Below are positions 34,306 to 45,450 of a stretch of DNA of 64,000 bases, one piece after another (position 1 is the stretch's first letter; each line of letters starts with the position of its first letter). The DNA comes from DATKIY01 sp963726755 (GTDB taxonomy: Bacteria > Actinomycetota > Actinomycetes > JAHEKZ01): the NCBI GenBank assembly GCA_963726755.1, contig CAVSDB010000002.1:186001-250000 (forward strand), read 5' to 3'. Made by a program: the position numbers and the translations under genes. The notes under the pieces are model-generated. The model saw only the letters and a program-made list of their open reading frames with translations. It did not search any database and was not told the DNA's origin.

Positions 34306-35762
34306 TCACTTCTCGAGCTCAGCCGCCTTGCGCTCGACGTCCTCGACGCCGCCGCACATGAAGAAGGCCTGCTCAGGAATGTGGTCGTATTCGCCGTCGG
34401 CCAACGCCTTGAACGACGCGAGAGTCTCCGAAAGCGGGACGAACGAGCCGGGCTGACCGGTGAACGCCTCGGCGACGAACATGTTCTGCGACAGGAAGCG
34501 CTGAATACGGCGGGCGCGACCAACCAGGATCTTGTCCTCTTCGGACAGTTCGTCGATACCGAGAATGGCGATGATGTCCTGCAGATCCTTGTACCGCTGC
34601 AGAATCTGCTGCACGCGACGTGCGACCGTGTAGTGCTCCTGCCCGATGTACGTCGGGTCGAGGATTCGCGACGAGGAGTCCAGCGGGTCCACGGCCGGGT
34701 AGATGCCTAGCTCCGAGATCGGACGCGACAGCACGGTGGTCGCGTCGAGGTGCGCGAACGTGGTGTGCGGTGCCGGGTCGGTGATGTCGTCAGCGGGGAC
34801 GTAGATCGCCTGCATCGAGGTAATCGAGTGACCGCGCGTGGACGTAATGCGCTCCTGCAACTGGCCCATTTCGTCAGCCAACGTCGGCTGGTAACCGACG
34901 GCGGATGGCATGCGGCCGAGCAGCGTCGACACCTCAGAACCGGCCTGTGTGAAGCGGAAGATGTTGTCGACGAACAACAGCACGTCCTGCTTCTGAACGT
35001 CACGGAAGTACTCCGCCATCGTCAACGCAGAAAGCGCGACCCGAAGCCGGGTGCCCGGCGGCTCGTCCATCTGACCGAAGACCAATGCGGTCTTATTGAT
35101 GACGCCAGACTCAGTCATCTCACCAAAGAGGTCGTTGCCCTCACGGGTTCGCTCGCCGACACCGGCGAACACCGACACTCCACCGAAGTTCTCCGAGACG
35201 CGGTAAATCATTTCCTGGATGAGCACGGTCTTGCCGACACCGGCACCACCGAACAACCCGATCTTTCCGCCGAGCACGTAAGGCGTCATGAGGTCGACGA
35301 CCTTGATGCCGGTCTCGAACATCTGAGTCTTCGACTCGAGTTGGTCGAAGGGCGGGGCCTGACGGTGGATCGGCCAACGCTCGGTGATGTTCAGCGACGA
35401 GGCGGGCACGTCGAGCGGTTCGCCCAAGGTGTTCCACACGTGGCCCTTGGTGACGTCGCCGACCGGCACCGAGATGGCCTCGCCGGTGTCACGTACCTCG
35501 GCACCACGGACCAGACCGTCGGTCGGTTGCAGCGAGACGGCGCGGATCATGTTGTCGCCCAAGTGCTGCTCGACCTCGAGGGTCAGCTCACGGGACTCGT
35601 CCTCGCCGGATCCCGAGCTGATGGTCACGTCGACCTTGAGCGCGTTGTAGATCCCCGGCATGGTGTCTGGCGCGAACTCGACGTCCACGACGGGGCCGGT
35701 GACGCGGGCGATCCGGCCCGTGCCGGACTGACCTTGGGGGTCGATTCTGTGGTCGCAGTCAT
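34306..35762 (-). CDS. atpD: ATP synthase beta subunit, frame interrupted near the start
   Basis: A catalytic F1 beta subunit of about 486 residues. Walker A is GGAGVGKT, with VGERTREGND and the DELSEED-region ILGIDELSEEDK. The N-terminus from ATG 35762 reads MTATTESTP, then changes frame at a run of C residues (plus-strand G-run near 35735). Adding one C gives QGQSGTGRIARVTGPVVDVEFAPD, the expected sequence. A break in this essential gene strongly suggests a read error. It lies between atpG and atpC. Confidence 0.97.
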
Positions 35763-35769
35763 GCTTTTC

Positions 35770-36694
35770 TCACTCACTCCCGGACGTTGCAGACGACAGC
35801 GCGTCTGCGCCACCGACGATTTCGCTGATCTCTTGGGTGATCTCCGCCTGACGGGCGGCGTTGGCCTGGCGGGTCAAGGTCTTGATGAGCTCGTCTGCGT
35901 TGTCGGTCGCGGCCTTCATGGCGCGACGACGTGCAGCGTGCTCTGATGCAGCCGACTCCAACATTGCGGAGTAGACGATGGTGCGGACGTACTTCGGCAA
36001 TAGCGCATCGAGCACCGCCTCGGCGGACGGCTCGAAGTCGTACGCCGCTACCAGAGACGGCCCGGCAGCCGTAGCGCTCTTCGCGCTCCTCGACGACCTG
36101 GAGAGGCAGGATGCGACGAACCCGAACCTCCTGAGAGACCATGTTCGCGAAGTGGGTGTAGATGATGTGGATCTCGTCCGCACCGCCCTCATCGGTCGGT
36201 TGCAGGAACCGAGCGAGCACCGCGTCGGCAATCTCGGACGCTGCCGCGTACGTCGGCTGGTCGGACACACCAGTCCAAGAACGCGCAACCTCGCGGCCGC
36301 GGAAGCGGAACCACCCCTCACCCTTTCGACCAACGACGTAGGGCACCACATTCACACCCTCGTCGCTGAGCAGATGGGTCAGCGCTTGCGCCTCGCGAAT
36401 GGCATTAGACGAGTACGCACCTGCGAGACCCCGGTCAGCGGTAATAACCAGCATCGCTGCCCGCTCACGCTGCGCCTGCGCGGAGGTAAGCGGATGATCA
36501 CCGATCGATGACGAGTTCGAAGCGGCCGCCGTCAACGCGCGGTTGAGTTCCGCCGTGTAGGGCAGCGTGGCGTTGAGTCGCTGCTGCGCCTTGACGATGC
36601 GCGAGGCCGCGATGAGCTCCATCGCCCTCGTGATCTTCTTCGTCGCCTGGACAGTCTTGATCCGCCGCCTGACGACTCTTAGTTGCGCACCCAT
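35770..36694 (-). CDS. atpG: ATP synthase gamma subunit, frame interrupted
   Basis: The central-stalk subunit, about 307 residues. The N-terminal helix reads RRRIKTVQATKKITRAMELIA. The frame shifts near 36075: VVEEREE should lead into SATAAGPSLVAAYDFEPSAE. The C-terminal helix (AARRRAMKAATDNADELI, LTRQANAARQAEITQEI) then ends at 35770, 7 bp before atpD. Rotation of this subunit drives conformational change in the beta subunits. Confidence 0.96.
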
Positions 36695-36719
36695 GACTAG
36701 TTCTCCCGGACCCCGAAGG

Positions 36720-38354
<1,635 letters not shown>

Positions 38355-38436
38355 TGTGAGTCCCTGCTCTCCTTGGTTGGGCCAGACGCCTTGGGGCGCC
38401 ATTCGGTCTAAGTTTTGAGTTGTCTGCTGACTCGAG

Positions 38437-39252
38437 TTATCCGTTAATGCGCCGCTGTGCGAAGTCCAGCCGAGTCGCCAGAGTTCCGTCGATGACTTCG
38501 TCGCCAAGGCTGACGCGCAGGCCACCCACCACTGCCGGGTCGATGACGACATTGACATGCACGTCGTGTCCGAACTGGCTCGCGAGCGTGGCCGACAGCC
38601 GTTCACGCTGCGCCTCAGTGAGCACGACCGCCGATGTGACGGTCGCAACCAACCGCTGCCTACGCGCAGCCGCTCGGTCGGCAAGTGTCGCTAAGCCAGC
38701 CTCGAGCGACCGACCACGCGGGTGAGTGACGGTACGAGTGGCGAGGCGAACCGTCTCGGTCGTCGCCTTGTCTTCGAGTAGGTGCGAGACCAACGCGGTC
38801 TTGCGCTCGGCTGGCAGTGCACGATCGGTCAACGCCGAGCGAAGCGAAGATTCTGCCGCAACGACCCGGGAGAATCGGAACAGCTCATCTTCGAGTCCGT
38901 CGAGGTGGCCCTGCTGCTGGGCCGAGACCAAAACCGCATCCGCCGCCAACCCGTCGATCGCATCGGCCAGATCACGCTTCTCAGACCAGCGGTCGCGCAC
39001 TGTGCCGCTGATGAACTCGACCACCTGCTCGCTCACTTTGCCGGCAAGGAGTCGCTGTGCCAACGCCGCTTTGTCGTCGCCACTGCGCGACGGGTCAGTC
39101 AGTGACGCCCGCAGCGCCGGAACGCCGTCGAGCAAGTCCGCGACGCTGAACAGCTCGTCGCCAACGACATCAGCAGCAGCACCGGGCTGGCCCAAGAGGG
39201 CGTCCAGACGGTCTTGTGCCGCTGACATTGAGGAACGGCTAGCGCCACGCAT
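38437..39252 (-). CDS. atpH: ATP synthase delta subunit
   Basis: A 271-residue OSCP/delta subunit, longer than the E. coli protein as is usual in actinobacteria. The C-terminal end (DPAVVGGLRVSLGDEVIDGTLATRLD) is the conserved family signature. It joins the peripheral stalk to F1. Its ATG overlaps the atpF stop (ATGA). Confidence 0.95.
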   Translation of the reverse strand: MRGASRSSMSAAQDRLDALLGQPGAAADVVGDELFSVADLLDGVPALRASLTDPSRSGDDKAALAQRLLAGKVSEQVVEFISGTVRDRWSEKRDLADAIDGLAADAVLVSAQQQGHLDGLEDELFRFSRVVAAESSLRSALTDRALPAERKTALVSHLLEDKATTETVRLATRTVTHPRGRSLEAGLATLADRAAARRQRLVATVTSAVVLTEAQRERLSATLASQFGHDVHVNVVIDPAVVGGLRVSLGDEVIDGTLATRLDFAQRRING

Positions 39253-39788
39253 CAGTGAACCTGGCTCTGCGTTTCGAGGTCGGCGAGGAATCGGTCGATA
39301 ACGCGTTGCTGACGCTCATCGTCGGTGAGGCTTTCACCGATGATCTTCTCCGCCAACTGACTAGCCAATGTGCCGACCTCGGCGTGCAGCGACGACACCG
39401 CCGCAGCCCGCTCGGCCTCGATGTGAGTCTGCGCCGTAGCGATCATCCGCGCCGACTCAGCGTGTGCCTGCTCGCGCATCTCGGCCAGGATCGCAGCGCC
39501 CTGCGCGCGCGCCTCCTCGCGAATCTGCGAAGCCTCACCTCGGGCATCAGCTAACTGCGCCTGGTAGTGCTCCAACGCAGCAGCAGCCTGCTCCTGCGCC
39601 TTCTCAGCCTTGGCGATGCCGCCTTCGATTGCCTCGGTGCGCTCGGCGTACAACTGCTCGAACCGAGGAACGATCCACTTGACGATGACAAAGAAGATCA
39701 CGCCAAAGGAGATGCAGGCCAGGATGATTTCGGCCGTCGTCGGCAACAGCGGATTGAGATTCTCCGCGGCTTCCGCCATTCGTATCAT
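39252..39788 (-). CDS. atpF: ATP synthase b subunit
   Basis: A 178-residue peripheral-stalk subunit with one N-terminal membrane helix (IILACISFGVIFFVIVKWIVP) and a long Ala/Glu/Gln-rich coiled coil. The ATG at 39788 has GAGGAATAG about 7 nt upstream; an in-frame ATG lies 9 nt downstream. It dimerises and holds F1 against rotation. Confidence 0.95.
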   Translation of the reverse strand: MIRMAEAAENLNPLLPTTAEIILACISFGVIFFVIVKWIVPRFEQLYAERTEAIEGGIAKAEKAQEQAAAALEHYQAQLADARGEASQIREEARAQGAAILAEMREQAHAESARMIATAQTHIEAERAAAVSSLHAEVGTLASQLAEKIIGESLTDDERQQRVIDRFLADLETQSQVH

Positions 39789-39818
39789 CTGCTATTCCTC
39801 ACGATCGATGCCTGCGTA

Positions 39819-40067
39819 CTAGTTCAAGAAGAACGGAGCGACCAGACCGATCAGGGCCAGTGCCTCGACGAGTGCGAACCCGGTGAATGCCCACGTACGC
39901 AGGACCGAGAGGGCCTCCGGCTGGCGGGCAATCCCCGTGATGAACGCGGCGAAGATCAGTCCTGCTCCGATACCGGCACCGATGGCGGCCAAGCCGAAGG
40001 TGATAGGTGTCAGATTGCCGGTCAGGGCATCCGAGGCTAGGAGGGCCGGGCTGAAGCTGCCTGTCAT
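39819..40067 (-). CDS. atpE: ATP synthase c subunit
   Basis: An 82-residue two-helix hairpin. The polar loop is GIARQPEA and the proton-binding carboxylate is E69 in FALVEALALIG. Glycine-rich helix 1 (AIGAGIGAGLIF) is typical. There is no sodium-type Gln/Ser pattern near the carboxylate, so a proton-driven ring is expected. Confidence 0.96.
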   Translation of the reverse strand: MTGSFSPALLASDALTGNLTPITFGLAAIGAGIGAGLIFAAFITGIARQPEALSVLRTWAFTGFALVEALALIGLVAPFFLN

Positions 40068-40109
40068 TGTGCTTCCTTTCGGTTGTTGGCGCGAGTCACG
40101 GACATGGGC

Positions 40110-40895
40110 TTAGTGCCCTTCCGTTGCGCCGGCAATGTAAAGCGCTGTTAGCAGGGTGAAGATGTACGCCTGGAAGACCTCGACGAACAGTTCGTAGAAA
40201 GTCAGGCCGACTGTCATGACACCGGTGAAAACACCGGCGCCGCGCAGGAACAGGTTGGAACCGTCAATCAGCAGGTAAGAGGTACCGGTCACGAACACCA
40301 GCAGCAGCATGTGGCCCGAGAACATGTTGGCAAACAGCCGAAGCGTCAGGGACAGCGGACGAACGATCAAGTTCGTCAATAGCTCAATCGGGGCCAGCAA
40401 CGGGTAGACGTAAACTGGCACACCCGGGATGAACATCATGTCTTTGAAGTACTTAACAAATCCCTGCCGCCGAATACCGACCACGTTGAACACAATGAGG
40501 CTGATGATGGCCAGCACCATCGGGTATCCGATTTTCGCCATGGGCGGGAAACTGATGAACGGAATGACTCCGAAGAGGTTGTTGACCAAAATGAAAGTGA
40601 AAAGGGCAAACAAAAGGGGCACGAACTTCATGAAGTCGTGTGCCCCAAGGACGTCGCGAGCGATGCTGTTGCGAACGAAGTTGTAAACCAACTCCCCAGC
40701 GAACTGCACGCGCCCGGGAACCATTGCCCGCTGTCTGGTTGCCATATGCAAGAAGCCGACGATGATGACCACGCTGGCCACAACCAGAATTGCTGGCTTG
40801 ACTACCCACGGCAGCCCGTCGAAAAGGGCTGGCAGGTATAGGTCATGAACGCTGGGCGGCTGATAGCCCGGGCCAGCGAGAATCATTCCGTTCAA
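40110..40895 (-). CDS. atpB: ATP synthase a subunit
   Basis: A 261-residue multi-helix F0 subunit. The essential Arg is in VRPLSLTLRLFANMFSGH, and NNLFGVIPF is conserved. It forms the proton half-channels against the c-ring. It is the first of the core subunits and follows the small AtpZ-like gene by one base, with a start overlapping its end region. Confidence 0.95.
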   Translation of the reverse strand: MNGMILAGPGYQPPSVHDLYLPALFDGLPWVVKPAILVVASVVIIVGFLHMATRQRAMVPGRVQFAGELVYNFVRNSIARDVLGAHDFMKFVPLLFALFTFILVNNLFGVIPFISFPPMAKIGYPMVLAIISLIVFNVVGIRRQGFVKYFKDMMFIPGVPVYVYPLLAPIELLTNLIVRPLSLTLRLFANMFSGHMLLLVFVTGTSYLLIDGSNLFLRGAGVFTGVMTVGLTFYELFVEVFQAYIFTLLTALYIAGATEGH

Positions 40896-41180
40896 CTAAC
40901 TGCCTCTTCTTGAACCGGTCTGAACATCACCGTCTCCGGGTGCCGCAAACTCAGGCGCCGGGCGCCGAACACAGTGATGAATCACGAGAAACAGAGCAAG
41001 AGACGAACCAAGGGCCAGCCCGATTGGAGTGAAGAATCCGGTACCGAGCCAGTTGTCCAACAGCAACCCAATGCCGCCCCAGACGATGATTCCGGCTGGT
41101 AAATAACCCACGACCCTGCTGCCGTCCGAGGTGGCAAAGGCCCGTGCTAGCTGGGCCTTTTCACCAACTCGTTGGTCCAT
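40896..41180 (-). CDS. AtpZ/AtpI-like small membrane protein
   Basis: 94 residues with two transmembrane helices (VVGYLPAGIIVWGGIGLLLDNWLG and FFTPIGLALGSSLALFLVIH), the pattern of AtpZ/F0F1-ATPase-associated proteins. It starts the compact atp block just before atpB. Such proteins assist assembly of the c-ring or ion supply. Confidence 0.8.
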   Translation of the reverse strand: MDQRVGEKAQLARAFATSDGSRVVGYLPAGIIVWGGIGLLLDNWLGTGFFTPIGLALGSSLALFLVIHHCVRRPAPEFAAPGDGDVQTGSRRGS

Positions 41181-41245
41181 CGGCGGGACTCTATCATCAG
41201 GCTAACCATCACCTCAATTTCGGGGTTAGACCGTGATCCGGCTCA

Positions 41246-41692
41246 CTATTCGGACGTTGGTTGGTCCGCTGAAACGTCCACCGAGAATGTTGCGACTCGC
41301 GCAGCAGATACTGCGAGCGCAGCTACCCACACGACTGTCGCCACGACCACCGTTGACGCCATTGCACGAACGCTGAAAGCCGTCGTGTTCCAGATCACAA
41401 CAAACAACAACGCGAGCAGAACAACCTTCATGACGTACTCGGTCATCATTAGCGGCATCAGCGAGGAAGGCTCCCTGCGTTCGGCAATCCGCAGCACGAC
41501 CAGATCCGACCCGTAGAACACCAGAACAACAACTGCTCCCAAAAACGCACCCAGAGCACCATCTATGCCGGACCAGACTGCCGCCACAACGACACACCCA
41601 AGTGCAGCAACGAACGCCGGACCAGCAGCCCTGCGGAAGAGGTAGTAGGGGACGCGGCCGGGTTCAACAGGTTCAACTCGGTTCCGGCTCAT
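41246..41692 (-). CDS. AtpI-like integral membrane protein
   Basis: 148 residues with four predicted transmembrane helices (for example FVAALGCVVVAAVWSGI and VVLLALLFVVIWNTTAF). It resembles the ATP synthase protein I family by position and topology rather than by strong sequence. The ATG at 41692 overlaps the stop of the upstream WecA-like gene (ATGA); an open frame further upstream lies inside that gene and is not used. Confidence 0.7.
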   Translation of the reverse strand: MSRNRVEPVEPGRVPYYLFRRAAGPAFVAALGCVVVAAVWSGIDGALGAFLGAVVVLVFYGSDLVVLRIAERREPSSLMPLMMTEYVMKVVLLALLFVVIWNTTAFSVRAMASTVVVATVVWVAALAVSAARVATFSVDVSADQPTSE

Positions 41693-42774
41693 CTTGCTGC
41701 CTTGCGTGGTCTGCGAGTCGCGATTACGGCAAGCACCGAAATGCCTAACGCTGTGGCGACACCCGCAGGCACACTGACGAATACCGCCACTGCTGAACCG
41801 ATAGCCAACGCACTTGCCCACAGGTACATGACGAGAACCGCTTGACGCTGCGAGTGGCCGATCTCAAGGAGTCGATGGTGGAGGTGCTGTTTGTCTGGTG
41901 AAAACGGTGACCGACGAGCGCCGGTGCGACGAACAACGGCCAGCAACAGGTCGATCAGGGGCACGGCCAGTACCGCGAAGGGCAAGAGCAGCGGCATTAG
42001 CGGGGCGAGCAACGCGGCGTCGCCAACGGCATAAGGGTCAAGCTTGCCCGCAAGCGTAATGACGCTGGCCGACAGCAGCAGGCCAGCCAGCATCGACCCA
42101 GAGTCGCCCATGAAGATGCGCGCAGGATTGAAGTTGTGCGGCAAGAACCCAGCGCAGAGGCCCGCGAGAATTGCGGTGATCAGGGTCGCTGTCGTCGCGC
42201 GTTCGAATCCGCGTTCGACGGACAACAGATAGGAGAACGCAAAGAACGCCACCGCGCCGATCCCGATGATCCCAGCAGCCAGACCGTCCAGGCCATCGAC
42301 GAAGTTGATGGCATTGACGGTCACCACGACCAACAGCACCGTCAAGATGATGCTCGTGTTGTAGTCCAGCACCGTGACACCACCGATGGGCAACCACAGG
42401 ACCTGGACTCCTAACAGCGCCATCACGCCAGCGGCCAGGATCTGTCCTGCCGCCTTCATCAGCGAGTCAAGTCCCCAGATGTCGTCGACCACACCGACCA
42501 GGAAGATCAACGTGCCGCCGGCAACCACTGCGACGGCGTCGCGCGAGTCCCGGAACACGGCGGAAACGAAGTGCAGGTGGCTGGCTACCAACATCCCGGC
42601 CAGGAATCCCAGGAACATGGCAACTCCGCCAAGCCGCGGAATCGGGAAGGCGTGGACATCTCGATCGCGGATCTCCGCCATCACATTCCAGCGAACGGCG
42701 AACCAACGAACAACTGGAACCGTGAAGTACGTAACCCCCGCGGCAACCAGGAGGACTAGCAGATACTCACGCAC
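41689..42774 (-). CDS. Undecaprenyl-phosphate glycosyl-1-phosphate transferase, WecA/Rfe-like
   Basis: A 361-residue membrane enzyme of the MraY/WecA family with about ten helices. Catalytic motifs are GVVDDIWGLD (DD pair), NAINFVDGLDGLAAG, PARIFMGDSGSM and SPDKQHLHHRL (HxHH-type motif binding the nucleotide sugar). It transfers GlcNAc-1-phosphate or a similar group to undecaprenyl phosphate for cell-surface polysaccharide. Its position just before the atp operon is the standard actinobacterial arrangement. GTG start. Confidence 0.9.
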   Translation of the reverse strand: MREYLLVLLVAAGVTYFTVPVVRWFAVRWNVMAEIRDRDVHAFPIPRLGGVAMFLGFLAGMLVASHLHFVSAVFRDSRDAVAVVAGGTLIFLVGVVDDIWGLDSLMKAAGQILAAGVMALLGVQVLWLPIGGVTVLDYNTSIILTVLLVVVTVNAINFVDGLDGLAAGIIGIGAVAFFAFSYLLSVERGFERATTATLITAILAGLCAGFLPHNFNPARIFMGDSGSMLAGLLLSASVITLAGKLDPYAVGDAALLAPLMPLLLPFAVLAVPLIDLLLAVVRRTGARRSPFSPDKQHLHHRLLEIGHSQRQAVLVMYLWASALAIGSAVAVFVSVPAGVATALGISVLAVIATRRPRKAAR

Positions 42775-42795
42775 CGGGGCAGCCGCCCTGAACGA

Positions 42796-44085
42796 TCAGT
42801 TGGTCGGGGCTGGGTAAGCCGGGAACTTGGTGACCAGGGTAGTGACGGCCTCGGCGATCTCCGCTGCCTCGGCTCGCCCTGCGTCCGTCTCGACGTCCGC
42901 CCGCACTGCCCGGCCGATCAACGACGCAATCTCTCGCATCTCAACTTCGGCCATTCCTTGCGTGGTAACCGACGGAGTGCCGACTCGAATGCCTGACCCC
43001 ACCATCGGCTTTTCAGGATCGAACGGAATGGCGTTCTTGTTCAGCGTGATCCGAGAGGCGTCACACCTAATCTCAGCATCACGACCGGTTACTCCGACGC
43101 CGCGAAGATCGATGAGGGCGAGGTGAGTGTCGGTACCGCCAGATACCGGACGCATCCCCTCGTCGGAGAGGCCGGCGACCAATGCCTGAGCGTTCTTGAT
43201 GACCTGACGCGCGTAGTCCTGGTACTCCGGTTGCATCGCTTCCTTGAGCGCGACGGCTTTGGCGGCGACGACGTGCATCAAAGGACCACCCTGCAGGAAG
43301 GGGAAGACGGCCTTATCGATCTTCGCCGCGAGTTCTTCCTTGCACAAAATCATGCCGCCACGCGGGCCGCGAAGGACTTTGTGCGTGGTAAACGAGACTA
43401 CGTCTGCGTATGGGACAGGCGAGGGGATGGCCTTACCGGCCACCAAGCCGATGAAGTGCGCAGCGTCCACCATCAACCGTGCACCAACTTCGTCGGCGAT
43501 CTCTCTGAAGGCTGCGAAGTCGATGAGACGCGAGTACGCGGTCGCTCCCGCGATAATCATCTTGGGTCGGTGTTCGAGGGCTTGAGAGCGGACGTGGTCG
43601 TAGTCGATGGTCTCCGCACCTTCGATGACGCCATACGACACATTGTTGAACCACTTACCGGAGAAGTTCACCGGTGACCCGTGAGTTAAGTGACCGCCAT
43701 GTTTGAGGTCCATCGCTAGAACGGTGTCCCCCGGCTCAAGGAGAGCGGCGTACACCGCGAGGTTGGCCGACGCACCGGAGTGCGGCTGCATGTTCGCATG
43801 CTCAGCACCGAACAGTTCCTTGGCGCGAGCCCGACCAATGTCTTCTGCGACATCAACGTCTGCGCATCCGCCGTAGTACCGCTTGTGCGGGTACCCCTCC
43901 GCATACTTGTTCGACAACGTTGAGCCCGTTGCCGCAAGCACCGCCGACGACGTGAAGTTCTCACTCGCGATCAACTGCAGACCGCTGCGCAGCCGGTCGA
44001 GCTCGTCGAGAACGACGGCCGCAATCTCGGGGTCTTCTCTCTGCAACCGGTTGAAGTCCGGTCCCCAGTACGGAGGGTTGCTCAT
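42796..44085 (-). CDS. glyA: Serine hydroxymethyltransferase
   Basis: A 429-residue PLP enzyme that interconverts serine and glycine with tetrahydrofolate. The PLP lysine is K236 in VVSFTTHKVLRGPRGG. SENFTSSAVL and NKYAEGYPHKRYYGG are also conserved. ATG 44085 has AGGAG 5 nt before it; a GTG six nt further upstream is the alternative. It lies in the conserved block between sua5/phosphatase and the WecA-like gene. Confidence 0.96.
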   Translation of the reverse strand: MSNPPYWGPDFNRLQREDPEIAAVVLDELDRLRSGLQLIASENFTSSAVLAATGSTLSNKYAEGYPHKRYYGGCADVDVAEDIGRARAKELFGAEHANMQPHSGASANLAVYAALLEPGDTVLAMDLKHGGHLTHGSPVNFSGKWFNNVSYGVIEGAETIDYDHVRSQALEHRPKMIIAGATAYSRLIDFAAFREIADEVGARLMVDAAHFIGLVAGKAIPSPVPYADVVSFTTHKVLRGPRGGMILCKEELAAKIDKAVFPFLQGGPLMHVVAAKAVALKEAMQPEYQDYARQVIKNAQALVAGLSDEGMRPVSGGTDTHLALIDLRGVGVTGRDAEIRCDASRITLNKNAIPFDPEKPMVGSGIRVGTPSVTTQGMAEVEMREIASLIGRAVRADVETDAGRAEAAEIAEAVTTLVTKFPAYPAPTN

Positions 44086-44141
44086 GGTCACTCCTGCGTG
44101 CTTGTCGCGGTGGTCATCGGTCCGGTGGCGCTGGCCACACT

Positions 44142-44738
44142 CTAGTGAGCCGGTCCTAGCAGCACGTCAACTGCCCGAGCACAAGCAAGGTCGATCTCCG
44201 CAGCCCGGATGCGGTAGGTATCGAGCGGGGCACCCAGTGGATCCACCACGTCGTCATCGGCTGAGTGGGGACGGTCTGCCATGCGGCGCTGCCTCGCCGC
44301 CAAATCGGTGCGTGCGTGGGCGCCTGCAACAACGTCGATCGGTTCGTTAGGCACGAAATCCTTGTTGACCATGTCCGTCAACCGGGCGAACTCCTTGAGG
44401 GTGAACGCCCGTCGCACCACCTGCGGTTGCATCGCGACGGCTTGCGCCAGATGCTCGCGAGTGGCAGTCAGGATCAGGTCAGCGTTCGACAAGTGATCTG
44501 CGTTGAGCAGTCGGCCACGAAACCCGCAGGCACTGATACCGGCCTCGGTAAGGGCAACCGCCGCGAACTCCTCCATCGGCTCCCCCTCACATCCCATCGT
44601 GCCCGCACTAGTGACCTCGAAGCTCGTAGCCGCCACCTTCAGCCTCTCGTCCAGTCGGTGGCGCAAGAACCTTTCGGCCATGGGCGACCGGCCGATGTTC
44701 CCTGTACAGACGGTGAGGACGCGAAACGTGGCAGTCAC
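44142..44738 (-). CDS. Low-molecular-weight protein-tyrosine phosphatase
   Basis: A 198-residue LMW-PTP/arsenate-reductase fold. The phosphate loop C-x5-R is present as VCTGNIGRSPMAE, and the general-acid Asp is probably in ADDDVVDPLG. It removes phosphate from tyrosine on proteins, often in polysaccharide control, fitting the nearby WecA-like gene. It follows sua5 by about 10 bp. GTG start at 44738. Confidence 0.88.
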   Translation of the reverse strand: MTATFRVLTVCTGNIGRSPMAERFLRHRLDERLKVAATSFEVTSAGTMGCEGEPMEEFAAVALTEAGISACGFRGRLLNADHLSNADLILTATREHLAQAVAMQPQVVRRAFTLKEFARLTDMVNKDFVPNEPIDVVAGAHARTDLAARQRRMADRPHSADDDVVDPLGAPLDTYRIRAAEIDLACARAVDVLLGPAH

Positions 44739-44748
44739 GACTCAGCGC

Positions 44749-45450
44749 TCACAACTCAGACCCGTTCGCATCGGCGATCCCACGAAACTCGGGCACGATC
44801 ACCCGGATCGCATCTAGTGAAATCGCGCCTTCTCGGATGAGTCGAGGCGGTGTCACGGTGAGGTCAACGACGGTGGACAAATCTTGGTGAACGCACGGTC
44901 CGGTATCGAGGTACACCGACACCGAGTCGGCGAGCTCACCTTCGGCGGCGTCACAGTCGCGAGGCACCGGCTCGCCTGTGCGATTCGCTGAGACCACTGC
45001 CATCGGACCGACTGCCTTCAAGACCTCCAACGCGACAGGGTGCAGGGGCATCCGCACGGTCACCGTGTCGCCATCACCCCCGAGATCCCAACGCAATGTC
45101 GACTGCGACAAACACACGGCAGTAAGTGGACCTGGCCAGAACCCGTCGACGATGCGCTCGGCGGCCGGCGGCAGACTGGCGATCAATGCCTTGGCGGCGC
45201 GAATGGAGCCGACCATCACGGGAAGATCCGCATCCGAGATCCGATCCTTGGCTTCGTTCAGCCGCTCGATCGCTACCGGTGAGAAGGCATCGCAAGCAAC
45301 TCCGTACGCGACATCGGTTGCGAACACCACGAGTTGATGACGTCGCGCCGACGCCACCGCTAAGTCAATGCCGCGCTGACGCTCGCTCGTGTCCTGGCAA
45401 TCAAACCGCGGCACGATCGCTCCCGTTTTGATCGTGTCCACTGCGCGCAC
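44749..45450 (-). CDS. sua5: L-threonylcarbamoyladenylate synthase
   Basis: A 233-residue Sua5/YwlC/YrdC enzyme that makes threonylcarbamoyl-AMP for the t6A modification of tRNA. Characteristic are VVFATDVAYGVACDAF, FWPGPLTAVC and VSANRTGEPVP. GTG start; a second in-frame GTG lies three codons later. It overlaps the 3' end of prmC by 50 bp. The order prfA-prmC-sua5 is conserved in many bacteria. Confidence 0.92.
   Translation of the reverse strand: MRAVDTIKTGAIVPRFDCQDTSERQRGIDLAVASARRHQLVVFATDVAYGVACDAFSPVAIERLNEAKDRISDADLPVMVGSIRAAKALIASLPPAAERIVDGFWPGPLTAVCLSQSTLRWDLGGDGDTVTVRMPLHPVALEVLKAVGPMAVVSANRTGEPVPRDCDAAEGELADSVSVYLDTGPCVHQDLSTVVDLTVTPPRLIREGAISLDAIRVIVPEFRGIADANGSEL

Noticed and set aside
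34750..35946. A 398-codon open frame antisense to atpD and atpG
   Set aside because: It mirrors the codon structure of essential genes on the other strand, matches no family I know, and has no promoter or Shine-Dalgarno. Such shadows are common in GC-rich DNA.
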